From NCBI GenBank assembly GCA_036583965.1, contig JAZBQD010000030.1:81038800-81102799 (forward strand): DNA of 64,000 bases. The letters run 5' to 3'. How positions within the stretch are numbered: the first letter of the stretch is position 1; each line of letters starts with the position of its first letter. The DNA comes from Prunella strophiata (lineage: Eukaryota > Chordata > Aves > Passeriformes > Prunellidae). The position numbers and the translations under genes were made by a program. Shown here one piece after another: positions 24,910-35,404 of this stretch. Under the pieces are notes generated by a model. That model saw only the letters and a list, made by a program, of their open reading frames with translations, had not been told where the DNA came from and searched no databases.

Positions 24910-26522
24910 AACCTACCAACAGGGATTCAGAAGTTGCTGTGGTGCTATCCAACTTCTAATATTAAAAATTTTGTCTCATAAAAAGTGGATCTAACAGGCA
25001 TCAAAGACTTGCATTCCACTGTGATTTGAATGGTAAAAAATGTAAAAGTGCAGATCTACACACCTTAATATTCTCAATAAGACTTTCCATCTTACATCTT
25101 TTCATCCTTTAACTGGATATGACTGCCAATTGGGTCCACATTAAAAAGTAATAAACTTGCACTGGACATAGTATAGGTATTTTTATAGGTATCTTTATGT
25201 AATTGAGGACAAATGACATCTTGATTAAATTACTAATTCAAGTAGACATTTCAATAGCATTATTTTTTCCACTTAGCTACATTAGTGGTTTTTTAGTCTC
25301 TTCCACCTCATCCATTTTCCTGCATTTCCAGTGAGATCTCAGTGAAGCCAGAATTCTCTCTTCTACAGGAGAGTTGCTTAATAAATGCTGTTCATTGATC
25401 TCATGACATGCACTGTCCTCAAGATCCAATTTATTTGAACAAATTATTTTTTATTGTAGCTTCTCTTACAAATCATAAGCATAATTAAATATTGTATATC
25501 TTTAATTCATTACAATGGCATGCATGTATTTATTACTCTGTATACCTGTAGAATAAATCAAAATTTCCACATCAAACTCACATAAGAGGAATTTAATTAA
25601 ACACATATCATCTATCATCCATCCAAAGCACAAATCTTAGACACTTTCAGCTGTCCTACATATCTATTCTCCATTTCCCAAACTGCCTACAAAACTAGAG
25701 AGGGATTTTACAACATGTTCTCATCATCAACAAATCATTCCTGGCACATAAAGGAAGGAAAGATAATTGCTGAGACAGTTCAACCTGATTTTCATGGGCT
25801 TCAGAATAGAATCCCATCTCGAATATTTGGACTGTTTATGGTTATTGAAATTCTGGCCAAAAGGTATTCTAAACAACTTCAAGACTAAAACTGATCCGCA
25901 CCAACTATTATAGAGTTCACTCCAGGAAGTTCTACTTATAAGTTTTGATGTAAACCTGAGAAGAACTAATGAAAAAAAAGCACCAAGTGAGAGTTCAAAA
26001 GGAAGGAGCCTCATTTCATTCCTTCTGATATCAAGGTATGGGTTTCCAAGCAAGCAGTATAAGAAACAAGCCCACAAAATAATAGAAGAAGGAAAAAACA
26101 AGTAGCGGTTTTGGACTCTACACCTACAGGAAACAGCTGCATTTTCTTTACCAAGTGGAGATGGAAGAAAGCTCCTATCCATTGCTGTTACTTAAAAGGA
26201 CTGATGTCAGTTCCAACAGTCTCCTTCAGTTGCAAACCTGAGTGAAAAATGGCAAATACACTTTGCAATATAGAATGCTGGTATGATCTTTAGAAATTTG
26301 TCTTAAAGTTCTTTTCAGTATAACCCTCAAGTTATAACAGAAACTAATTTTCTCCAGTTGTGTAGTGATTCTGTCACATACTTTTCCCAAAGTAATTTTT
26401 TTTATTGTTTAAACAATACTCTGAATGACATTTAATGTTTAGTAGTATTAGAGTAATTCTTTATACTCAGTTTCCAGACTTATAATACATTTTTGTTGGA
26501 CTGTGAACTTTCTTCTTCTTGA

Positions 26523-26559
26523 ACATAGGGGAGCATAGAAGGCCTATGCTCCCCTATGT
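26523..26559. repeat. perfect 16-bp inverted repeat, 5-nt loop
   Basis: The arm at 26523-26538, ACATAGGGGAGCATAG, is exactly reverse-complemented at 26544-26559 with loop AAGGC between. Pairing stops at once outside the stem. A perfect stem of this length with half its inner bases G/C is unusual in such AT-rich sequence. There is no following U-tract or conserved-domain context to make it a terminator, and bacterial-type terminators would not apply here. A template-switch mutation is the likeliest origin. Confidence 0.9.
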
Positions 26560-26733
26560 CCAATCCAAAATTCTCAGTTTCAGTCCAGTGATGATATTAA
26601 ACTCTAAGAAATTATTTCTACCTAAATGAAGCTATTTCGCTTCTTCACCAAGAGCGGAACTTCTCTGGCCAAGTTCCTAATTTATACTAACTGCTAACAT
26701 AAGAGAGGTCTATCACTTGTAGTCCTATATACC

Positions 26734-26787
26734 TTCCCCCCCCCACACCAAAAAAAAAAAAACAAAACAAACAAACAAAAAAAACCC
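26734..26787. repeat. C-run plus A-rich (CAAA) tract
   Basis: A run of C, then CACACC, then a long A run with CAAA units. Simple sequence. Confidence 0.85.
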
Positions 26788-28945
26788 TCAGACAAGCCAA
26801 AACCATAGCATTTTTTCAACGAGTAAAAAGAAAAAAGTGAAAATAGCACATTAGTAATTTTCAGGCCTGGTTGTAAAGCCAGGTTATTTTTCTTTCCCCA
26901 CAGTCATATTACACAGAAAAAGTAAACAATAAAATAAGATAATCAGAATTGAGTGGAACTTTTGAAAATGGCAAGGCTAAAAGTACTTTTGAGTAATGAC
27001 AGATTTTGTGCAAAATACCAGTGAGCACAGTTTGGTAAAGTACTACTAGAGCAAAAATTTTCTAATTCTCTTGCAGCACCCATTTACTTTTCGAGGGAAA
27101 TACTCTTCAACTGACTATTTATCTTTGTCAAATTTCAATACATATTTTCCCAAGAAATTAGTCTTTTGACAAGTAGCTAAGTAACACAAGGACATTGCTG
27201 CAGTGAAATGATTTGTCCAGTCATTTGCTCATTTACATTTCAGTAGCTTTGTAAATATCAGTTTGTTGGACTTAGGCTCCTTTCCAAGACCAACCTCTTT
27301 TGTCTCTCCTGTAGGTCTCAAGAAAAAACTTTGCTTTTATTTACAAATTGGCCTGTATTTTGAGGGAAAGAGGTTCTTCTGGGATTTTGTTTTAATTACC
27401 ACAGCATATTCCCCACAAAGCTTGTTTCTGTTTTCCTGTGAGCCTTTGTGAAATTCTTTCTCCAGCTTCGTGAACCATCCCACCTGGCTGCATTAGGGAA
27501 GGGCAAAAAAACTGAATAATGATGGAGCTGTGATATTCAAGGGGTGAACAATAGTACACCCCATCCAAAATCAGGGCAGATATGTAATATTGCATGTGCC
27601 TAGCCAGAAACCTTGCATCTCCTAGGTTATTTTGACTGATGTCAGAGTGTTTTGGTTGGGGGTCTTTATGTCCTTTTTCAGGGACTACAACTCCAGCCCT
27701 AGTGAGACAATACTGTTGTATCAAAAACACAACTAAAAGCTCTTGTCAGGCAATACTTAATATTAGTTGTTTGCAAGAATATTTTTACTCTTTCTAGATA
27801 TACTAAGAGAGGTTTTAAGGAATTTTTTTATTAAAGTAATTTCTGATACCTTACAGTGACTGACTTACAGTTAATCATCTCCATATTATCTTCTCTCATA
27901 TCACCCCTCTACTAAATTCAATAAAATATTACTTTAATAATTTCCATTTGTTTCAGCTCAGAGTAAACAACACTCCAGAAGTAATGACACACTTAGTAAG
28001 GTCAGTTGCTAAGTTATACCCTTCCAACCCTTACAAACCTTTATGGAAAAATCTAAAATTACTCTGCAGAATCTGATAGGCAAAATCAGAGGTTGTGCCC
28101 TCTGAGACAGAGAAATAATTTGAATGAGAAAAAAAAAAAATAAAAAGAAGAATAAAACCTTAAGGGATAAAGATTAGTATTATATAGGGGTAAGCTTGGT
28201 GTGGAATAGAAATACATATCTCCTGACAAAGTTTTTAAGACAGAACAAGGATAAGTGTAAAAATCATTCCTTCCCAAAGCCAGGGATTCCAGAAAGGTGA
28301 TTAATTCCACTAGTAGAGGAAATGTGTTTTTCTCTGGAAAGTAATGAAAGATAGACTGACAGTACTCTGAAAGCTGTCATGAAATAAAAAGGAGCAGATT
28401 CTAAATGGAGTTCTTCCTCTATCATAGAACTAGACACTGTCCTATGTCTAGGAATCATGAATACAGGTCTTACTGAGATTTGTCCTACTTTATTTTTTTA
28501 TTATGGACAATCTTACACCTATATTTCATCTCTCTCTTTTTCAAAAGCAAATCTCAGACATGATTTTTTCCAATATTCTTAAAAACAAAGACCAAATTAA
28601 TTTATTTACAACTAACAATTAGTAACTCTACTCTAACCTTGGTTTATAACTGGGCTTTCAGTTAAAAAAAGAAACTAACTTCCTGATTAATTTCCTTCTT
28701 TGTCCCTAGAGTTTCTAAGTCATATTTAGGTGTACAGATAAGACTTTGAGCAGCATTGAATGCTACCATTTCCAAAAATTGAGTGTGCTGACACAATCAG
28801 ACTACCAAAAAATTGCACAGATCTCTCCTGTTTTGAACTAGAATATAGATAGTCTAAATCAATCAGTGCTGTGCTTTCACAAAGTGAGCATGAGGTTCCT
28901 TACAATGAGCCAGCAGATGACCACAGATATCTCTGACCCAGCAGA
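26788..28945. other. non-coding stretch
   Basis: No supportable gene. A 112-codon open frame at 27392-27730 minus has no recognisable domain. No transposon recognised before the CR1 fragment that starts near 28946. Confidence 0.5.
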
Positions 28946-29877
28946 CCAAGGTAAAGGAATGTTGGAAATGAAAACTTTCCCTTGGTCAGGGGATTACGTT
29001 AGAGAATACCCAGGACAACTTGTCATCCACAAGTCCATGGGCCCACTCATCCATGAGTGTTGGGAGAGTTGGCAGATGCCACAATCATCTTTGAAATGTC
29101 ATGGAGGTCAGGAGAGATGCCTGAGGATTGGAAAAAAAACATGTCACCCCAGTCTTTTAAAAAGGGCCAGAAGGAGGATGCAGGGGGCTACTAGCCAGTC
29201 TGCCTCACCTCAGTCCCTGGAAAGGTGATAGAGTCCCTCCTTCTTGAGGCCAACCCTGTCCATGTGGATGACAAAAAGGTGATCAGGAGCAGTCAGCATA
29301 CTCACTGATTTACATTAAAGATAGGTCATGCTTGACCTGCCTTCTACAATGAAACAACTGCCTCAATGGGTGAGGGAAGAGCAGTGAATATTGTCTACAT
29401 CAACTTCAGCAAGGCTTTCCACACTGTCTCTCTCAACATCCTCACAGGCAAGCTCAGGAGGTGTGGACTGGATGAGTAGACAATAAGGCAGATTGAGAAG
29501 TGCCTGAACAACCAATGCAAAAGGGCCATAATGTCACAGGGTCTAGTTGGAGACCTGTCATTAATTGTGTCCTCCAAGGTTCAATACTGGGCCCAGACTT
29601 GTTTAACTTATTTATCAGTGACTTGGATGAAAGGGCAGGTGCCTCCTCACTGAGAGCACCATGCTGGGAGGAGCTGCTGATATCCCAGTGTGCTGGGTGT
29701 GCAGCCAGCCCTTCAGAGGGATTACAGCAGACTGGACAGAGGGGCAAAGAACCATCTGAAATTCAACAAAGGCAAAATTCAACCTGGGGCAGAATAACTT
29801 CAGGCACCAGCACAGATTAGGGGCTGGCCTGCTGGAAAGCAGCTCTGCAGAGAAGGACCTGAGGGTCCTGGTGGACT
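28946..29877 (+). mobile_element. CR1 LINE ORF2 fragment (reverse transcriptase), inactive
   Basis: The plus strand encodes broken CR1 reverse transcriptase. In order there are HKSMGP (near 29030), an EDWKK-like motif (near 29122), an [14 protein letters not shown] motif (near 29205), NFSKAF-TVS-NIL (near 29401-29440), [18 protein letters not shown] (near 29577-29632), FNKGK (near 29763) and AEKDLRVLVD-like (near 29850). CR1 retrotransposes through target-primed reverse transcription, and the RT supplies that activity. This copy is dead. It has frameshifts, stops (for example TAG at 29192-29194 and the TAG/TAA cluster near 29475-29482), and the segment around 29655 lacks the codons for the F/YADD catalytic box that should follow the LSK-like residues. 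The 5' part and the 3' end are missing; the 3' side is cut at the LTR starting near 29880. Confidence 0.92.
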
Positions 29878-29879
29878 TG

Positions 29880-30255
29880 TGTAGAGTTTCAGACTTCTAC
29901 ACAGTTTTGATGGGTGATGGATCCTACAGACTGTCATTAGCGACACAGATAAGGTCACTAGTTATAATAGCAAGTTCCAAAATACAATCTTGCTGTAGAA
30001 AGTCCATACCTTTTTGCAAGTTCTGTTCTGAGCAGTACTGACTGGATCCTTCTTCTTCTTCTTCTTCTTCTTCACTGCAGCACTGCTAACTGAAGTCTGT
30101 GTCTTCCTGGTCCCTCCTCTTATATTACTCAAATTCATTGGCGGTACCTGTGCCCTATTAAGGGCACACCAGTTCTAAATCTTAGTAATCAGACCAGCTG
30201 CAACTCTTTAAGGGGGTAAAATTACCTTCAGTAATCTAAATTATCTCTCACAACA
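29880..30255 (-). mobile_element. solo LTR of an avian-type endogenous retrovirus (first family)
   Basis: On the minus strand the segment starts TGTTGTGAGAG and ends CTCTACA, giving TG...CA termini of an LTR about 376 bp long. A TATA-like AATATAAGAGG lies at about 30117-30127 (minus strand), followed downstream by an expanded GAA/CTT microsatellite. I recognise it as resembling an LTR family found in bird genomes but cannot name the family or class. No primer-binding site, gag, pol or env lies beside it, so it is a solo LTR. Flanks do not give a perfect target-site duplication (GACTTG before, GACAG after), so the exact ends may differ by a few bases or the flank may have been deleted. Confidence 0.62.
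30049..30073. repeat. (TTC)n microsatellite inside the LTR
   Basis: About eight uninterrupted TTC units on the plus strand (GAA on the LTR sense strand), downstream of the TATA-like box. This is long enough to vary in length between individuals. Confidence 0.9.
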
Positions 30256-31873
30256 GACAGTGAGATTCTTACTTCCCCGAGACAGAGTGCTTTGTGCTAA
30301 GTAAAGTACCCAACATACAGGACTTGAAAGCCTAGAAATAGGGGATTATTCTGAATTTTGTTATCTCTAGAGAAAAATCTAAGCAAAACTACTTGATGAT
30401 ACGATTTTCAATTTCTCTGATGTTTCATTTTAAGCAGTAAAAGACAGTGATATGTCCCTGCTGATCTTAGATTTTTTTCACTGGGCACATGTTACATTTA
30501 TGACTTAGTTGGAATGGAAGTAAATGGCTCTGTTTCATCAGGAAAAGAGAGCATTCTTGAACAATTGTGTCCTAAAACTAACAATTAGCTACATCATAGC
30601 TCATGCCAGAAATGCATGAGATATGGAGGTCTATGGGAGATACATAATTTCCTAGAAAAATAAAATTTAAAAATCTGCATTGTTTGTTTTGGTTACCAAA
30701 AATTTTCTCAAGTGTCTTAAAATACTTAAAGATTAGATTAAAATCTGCCAAAAGAGTTTTGCTTTTCTCTGATACTTAAAGATTAGATTAAAATCTGCCA
30801 AAAATTTCTCTGATCACAAATAGCATTCCCCACTGAACTACACATTCAGGATAAATCTCATTGTTAATGTTGACATGACCAGGTTTGGGGATTTTACTGT
30901 CAGTACTGTAACATAATTTGGTTTTACCCCAAGTTCCTCTTTTCTTTTCCTCTCAGTAGAATTCAAGGACATTTTTGGAGGATGATCCTTTTCCTTGGGA
31001 ATTCGCCAAGGTTTTGAATAACGAAATGTGACAATAATTAAAAAATAGTTTGAGTGGGCTAATGAACTATGATCCACTGAGTCATGGGTTTCAGAGCAGG
31101 TGTCTGACTGCAAGCCAACTGTGAGAGTTGTTTTTTCTAGTCACGTGTCAAGGTATGTTGCATCGTCTGGGTCTCTCTTGGAAGCAGATGTGATTTTTTA
31201 ATGTTTCTGCTTTTTTTGCTTTTATCCAAGACCTGTATTCTCAATTTGTTTACTTTTTCCTAAAAGCAAAATACCTCATTTTCTTATTGCTTGAAAGAAA
31301 TTAAATCCATCAGTGGAGTTATTTGCGTTTAAGTAACCTTCTAAACTGAGGACATGAAACTGAGAAAATTAATTTGACTTCCATTTGTGATATCCTATTA
31401 CAGGGAGACACAGGGAAAAAGAGGTATTATGTACGCTATATATTCTTGAAGAGGCATGGCTCCAAGCAACACTTGGGGAACATCCATTAATGTCTTTCCT
31501 GAGAAAAAAATATTTTTCAGGGCCTTCCAGAGGCACAATATGAGGCTCAAGTGAATCTGAGTCACTTCTGGTAAAAACGCCCATCAAATCTGCCAAAACC
31601 AACCCACGCAGCAGTGCTGATTACTCTGTAGGCTAGGATTGTGATTTCCATTTAAGCATTCATGGGCACTTCCAGCATTATGTATTGGTATACTCTGATT
31701 GAATGTGAATTCAAGGTATGAACCCCAAAAGACAGCAAATGCAAGATTACCAGACTAGGAAATGCAAAGAGAGGACTGGTGTCTCAAATCCTACAGAAGG
31801 ACTGTGAGGTTGCCTCAGAGTAGCCCACAGAGTAGCCCATATATCTTGAAGCCTACAACATTTATGTACTTGC
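30256..31873. other. non-coding stretch between the two LTRs
   Basis: About 1.6 kb with no retroviral coding sequence that I can recognise, so the two LTRs are not the ends of one provirus. They also differ in sequence. The sequence after 30255 does not resume CR1. It contains a 50-bp tandem duplication, listed separately. Open frames at 30838-31113 and 31369-31602 (minus) are unassigned. Confidence 0.55.
30722..30815. repeat. tandem duplication, 50-bp period
   Basis: The 32 bases starting at 30722 recur starting at 30772 without change, and the junction TTCTCTGAT is shared by both units. A recent local duplication. Confidence 0.9.
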
Positions 31874-32449
31874 TGTGGTTTAACCCCTGTAAGCAGCTAA
31901 GCACCACCCATCTGCTTGCTCACTCCTCCTATTGGGTGGGATGGGGGAAAGAATTGGGAGAGTAAAAGTGCAGAAATTTCATGGGATGAGTTAAAGAACT
32001 TCTAATAGATAAAGCAAAACCCACTCACACAAGCAAAGCAAAATAAGGGTTTCATTCACTACTTTGCATTGGAGAGATTTTTATCCATTTCCACAGGTAA
32101 GGCTCCATCACACCTAAAGGTTGCATAAACAACCCAACTCCAAACATCTCCCCTTCCCTTCCCCAGCTCTTTCCCCTATCTTTATTGCTGAGCACAACAT
32201 TATATGGTATGAAATACTCCTTTGGATAATACTTGCTGGAGTCAGTTGTCCCAGCTGTGTTCCCTCCCAGTCTTTTGTACACCCCCAGCCTATTCACTGG
32301 TAGGGCAGTGTGAGGAGCAGAAAAGGCCTTGACTCTGTGCAAGCCCTGCTCAGCAATAGCTAAAATGTCCTTGTATTATCAACCCTGCTTTGTTCAAAAA
32401 TCCATGCAAGATACTATGAAGAACATTACCCCAAACAAAATGAGCTGAG
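31874..32449 (-). mobile_element. solo LTR of an avian-type endogenous retrovirus (second family)
   Basis: About 576 bp that closely resembles an LTR family common in bird genomes; I cannot fix its class (ERVK or ERVL) from memory. Its plus-strand left end is TGTGGTTTAACCCC at 31874. The family's promoter and polyadenylation signals lie on the minus strand, so the sense orientation is minus. The TATA region (minus strand, near 32178-32190) reads AATAAAGATA and appears degraded. The right end near 32449 has drifted and has lost a clean terminal dinucleotide. Flanks TACTTGC and TACTAAT are at most a poor target-site duplication. No internal retroviral genes are adjacent, so this is a solo LTR left by recombination. 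Open frames across it (32052-32342 minus, 32121-32303 plus) are not genes. Confidence 0.8.
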
Positions 32450-33921
32450 TACTAATGGGTTCTCAGATTGTGCATTCAGCTCTACCACAGTATCCTGTCT
32501 GCCCCTTTCAGTGTGCATATCTCCCAGAGCTGAAATTTGTTTTAGGTAGTACACAACTGAGAAGCTGCTACATCCAACTGCTGCAAAGGTGCCTTGGAAA
32601 GCTGCAACTTACACTGGAACAGCTTATACACCTTGTTATACATTACTATGCTCTGCAGCAACTCTGCAGTCCCTCATACGCTGATAGGATCTTTTCAGTT
32701 ACAGTACGTGTTTTGTACAATTACATTTGGAAAGAAAAATATTGCTAAAGCTCAAGTAATGTCCGATTTCATATCCAAATGAGACCACATGATGAGCTGT
32801 GTCTGATTTCTGCAAACATGAAATGTTTCATTCCAGCAAGGCATGAAACCAGGCTCGATTCACATGGCGTATACTTTTGTTTTGAACTTTTGCAGAATTC
32901 TGTTCTGTATCTCATTACCAGTCCCCAAGAGACACCCCGTCTCTAGCCCTTAAATGGGGATTTTGTCAGGAAGTGTCTCATATACCACAAAGCAAGGTTT
33001 CAGGTTTTGGCAAATCAGATATCTGAAGGAAAGTGGATAAATGGTGTCGGAGATGAGCTTTCATAAACAATTTATGTGTGTGCATTTCTCATGGAGAAAC
33101 AATGAGGAAATAATTTGAAATAACACAAGGGTACATCTCTAAATGTGTTTTGCAAGATTATAAAGATAGAAGTATTAACCCATGTTAGACTAGGCTGCAA
33201 TATTGCCTGGCTCTTGAATAAGACTCTTTGTATGCTCTTTTGCTACGCTAATCACATGCCACTACAGTCTTCATCTTCTTGTGGCCAGGTGACCAGGTTT
33301 TTTGTATTGGAAACAGAATGCTTCACTCTAGAGTAGCACTGTTTAAAGGTGTGAATTACAGGCTTCCTGAAATCTCAATCTTCACAAAAATCTGACTATG
33401 CATTTTGCAATCAGAGCAGCATACTGAAATTGTTCTTTGGGAAAAAATATGGAAAGTACAAACTCCAGCCTATCAGAATTATATCTCACAAAATAGAAAC
33501 AAATAAGTTTTTTTAAAACAATTCCAACATCCCTCAATCTTAAATAGCGTTCAGGCTTACAGATTTAAGTTGAATTATTTGCTCAAAAAGGGTTCACTGT
33601 TTTCCTCAGTTTTTCTTTCCAGCCCAGAGGTTTGAAAAGTAGCTGAAACCCTTAAGGTCACCAGTCAGCTACATATGCGGGGTGCAGTAAAATTTCCAGG
33701 CATCTTTTACATTCCTCTGCTATATTACTCATTTTTCTTAATCTAAATTCCCTTTCTCTTATTATTTTATTGTACAATGTCATCATCAGCAAACAGGGTA
33801 AACTTTCTGTTTGCTTTTGTGCTTGAGGCTCAGTGGAGACCACCCAAAAGTCCTGGATGTTGCTCATGCACTGTGTAGTGTTCCTGGCTGGGTGAATAAT
33901 GTTAACATGAGCACAGCCTCT

Positions 33922-33990
33922 CCAGTTCATAGGTAGTTACTCCTCCAGTTCATAGGTAGCTATTCCTGCAGGTCATAGGTAGTTTTTCTA
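33922..33990. repeat. three tandem copies of a 23-bp unit
   Basis: Units start at 33922, 33945 and 33968. All share the core CATAGGTAG. The first two differ at a couple of positions and the third has diverged at both ends. A small minisatellite. Confidence 0.9.
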
Positions 33991-34084
33991 AAAGAAGCAG
34001 GCTTAAAGGGATAGCAAAGTGAGCAAAAGACTAGGTAGATTTACTGGGAATCTAATGTTAAAAAGACAATAGATCCAAACTTGA

Positions 34085-34110
34085 CATATATATATATATA
34101 TATATATACA
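34085..34110. repeat. (TA)n microsatellite
   Basis: About 12 uninterrupted AT dinucleotides. Confidence 0.92.
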
Positions 34111-35249
34111 TGAATTCTGGGGAGTGAAACAGTGAACTGTAGTCATTATTCCAGTGCTGCATTTGAGTAAATAAGGTTACTCTTCAGCTGGGATGTACTT
34201 TTAGCATTCTAGGAATGTAAAGCTGTCCAGTTCACCACCATTTCTATAATGTATATTCATGTTTTTCTCCCACACCACTCCAGATATATGTGTTACATGT
34301 CTCTTTGCCACTAAGCTTTACAGCATGAATTAAAGTGCAAAGTACTACGCTGTGTGTCTTTTGAGGAAATTGTCTCAGATTTGATAGGAAAAAGAATTTT
34401 CAAGATTTCCTATTTATTTCTCTTTCAACTTATCATAGCACAGTGCAACCCCAGGAATATTTGGCCCCAGCTTACACTGGTCTCATTTCCTGTTACCTGT
34501 CAGCTCTTTGAAGGCTTCACTGACCTTCATTTTTAACAGTGCTTCTCATATGAACAGTGCATATATTCAAATGCAATGATTTCAAACATAGCTGATTGAA
34601 CAGGACAAAGTCATATCTTATCCAAAATGCTTTCTGATTTATTACTACTGTTTGAAGACTACATTTATCAGCCTGATTGGGTTAGCAGAGCAGCTAATAA
34701 ACCAATGTGCTTACTCTTTGACAGCCTCAGGTAAATATGTATGGATAAGAACCAAGATTAAAAACCTGCTATGTAGCAGATGCTGAAACTAGTTCAAAGC
34801 AAACATTCAGGGGAAAAAAATTAGAATTATTATAAGGTGCAGCAGGTAGTCTAGCAATTATTTAATAGTTTCTGCCACAGAGGATGCACAGTAATATTGC
34901 CTGTCCTGAAGTGATTAAAAAGCCATATACCCTACATCCACCACTACAGCATTTTTTCAAATTCAATCACTGCTTAACAGTTGAAAATAACACTTTTCAA
35001 CAAGTTAGGAAAAGAGAGGAAGAACTATGTCATCTCTAGCTAATATTCCATAGACTGTTGAAAATTATAGCAATGGCTATACAAGATGCCAGTAGTACAA
35101 AGTTCAAAACTATAATGTTATTTAAATAAGCTGCAAATTTTAATATCCACAAAAATTGCATAGATTTTACATGTTATCCCAAACTATTCTTACCACTTCA
35201 GTGTTTCTGCTTCTTGTGGAAACTCAGATGAATTAGTAGTATTGAGTTG

Positions 35250-35254
35250 TATGT

Positions 35255-35305
<51 letters not shown>

Positions 35306-35321
35306 ATATGTATATGTATAC

Positions 35322-35360
<39 letters not shown>

Positions 35361-35404
35361 CATATATATTATATATAATGCATATATATATTATATATAA
35401 TGTA
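35250..35404. repeat. compound (TATATG)n / (TA)n microsatellite
   Basis: Nine or so TATATG hexamers run into TATACGTG and then a TA dinucleotide tract of about 30 bases. After these come two copies of a TATATATTATATATAATG-like motif near 35363-35402. The tract is largely self-complementary and could extrude as a cruciform. Confidence 0.93.

Larger units (their letters stand above)
22574..26522. other. non-coding stretch
   Basis: No supportable gene. The longest open frame is 151 codons on the minus strand at 25727-26182; it is hydrophobic and Phe/Leu/Ser-rich with no domain that I recognise, and the lack of neighbours or splice context argues against a gene. A pyrimidine tract (24851-24909) and a small palindrome (24203-24223) are listed separately. 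Confidence 0.5.
32450..35249. other. non-coding stretch
   Basis: No supportable gene. A 97-codon open frame at 32455-32748 starts just past the LTR and has no recognisable domain. The 23-bp triplicate and the TA tract are listed separately. Confidence 0.5.

Noticed and set aside
25727..26182. 151-codon open frame on the minus strand
   Set aside because: Hydrophobic, Phe/Leu/Ser-rich product with no known domain. Composition is what AT-rich non-coding DNA gives, and there is no splice or promoter context.
32455..32748. 97-codon frame starting just beyond the LTR, possible retroviral remnant
   Set aside because: I see no gag, protease, polymerase or envelope motif in it, and the LTR sense strand is the opposite one.
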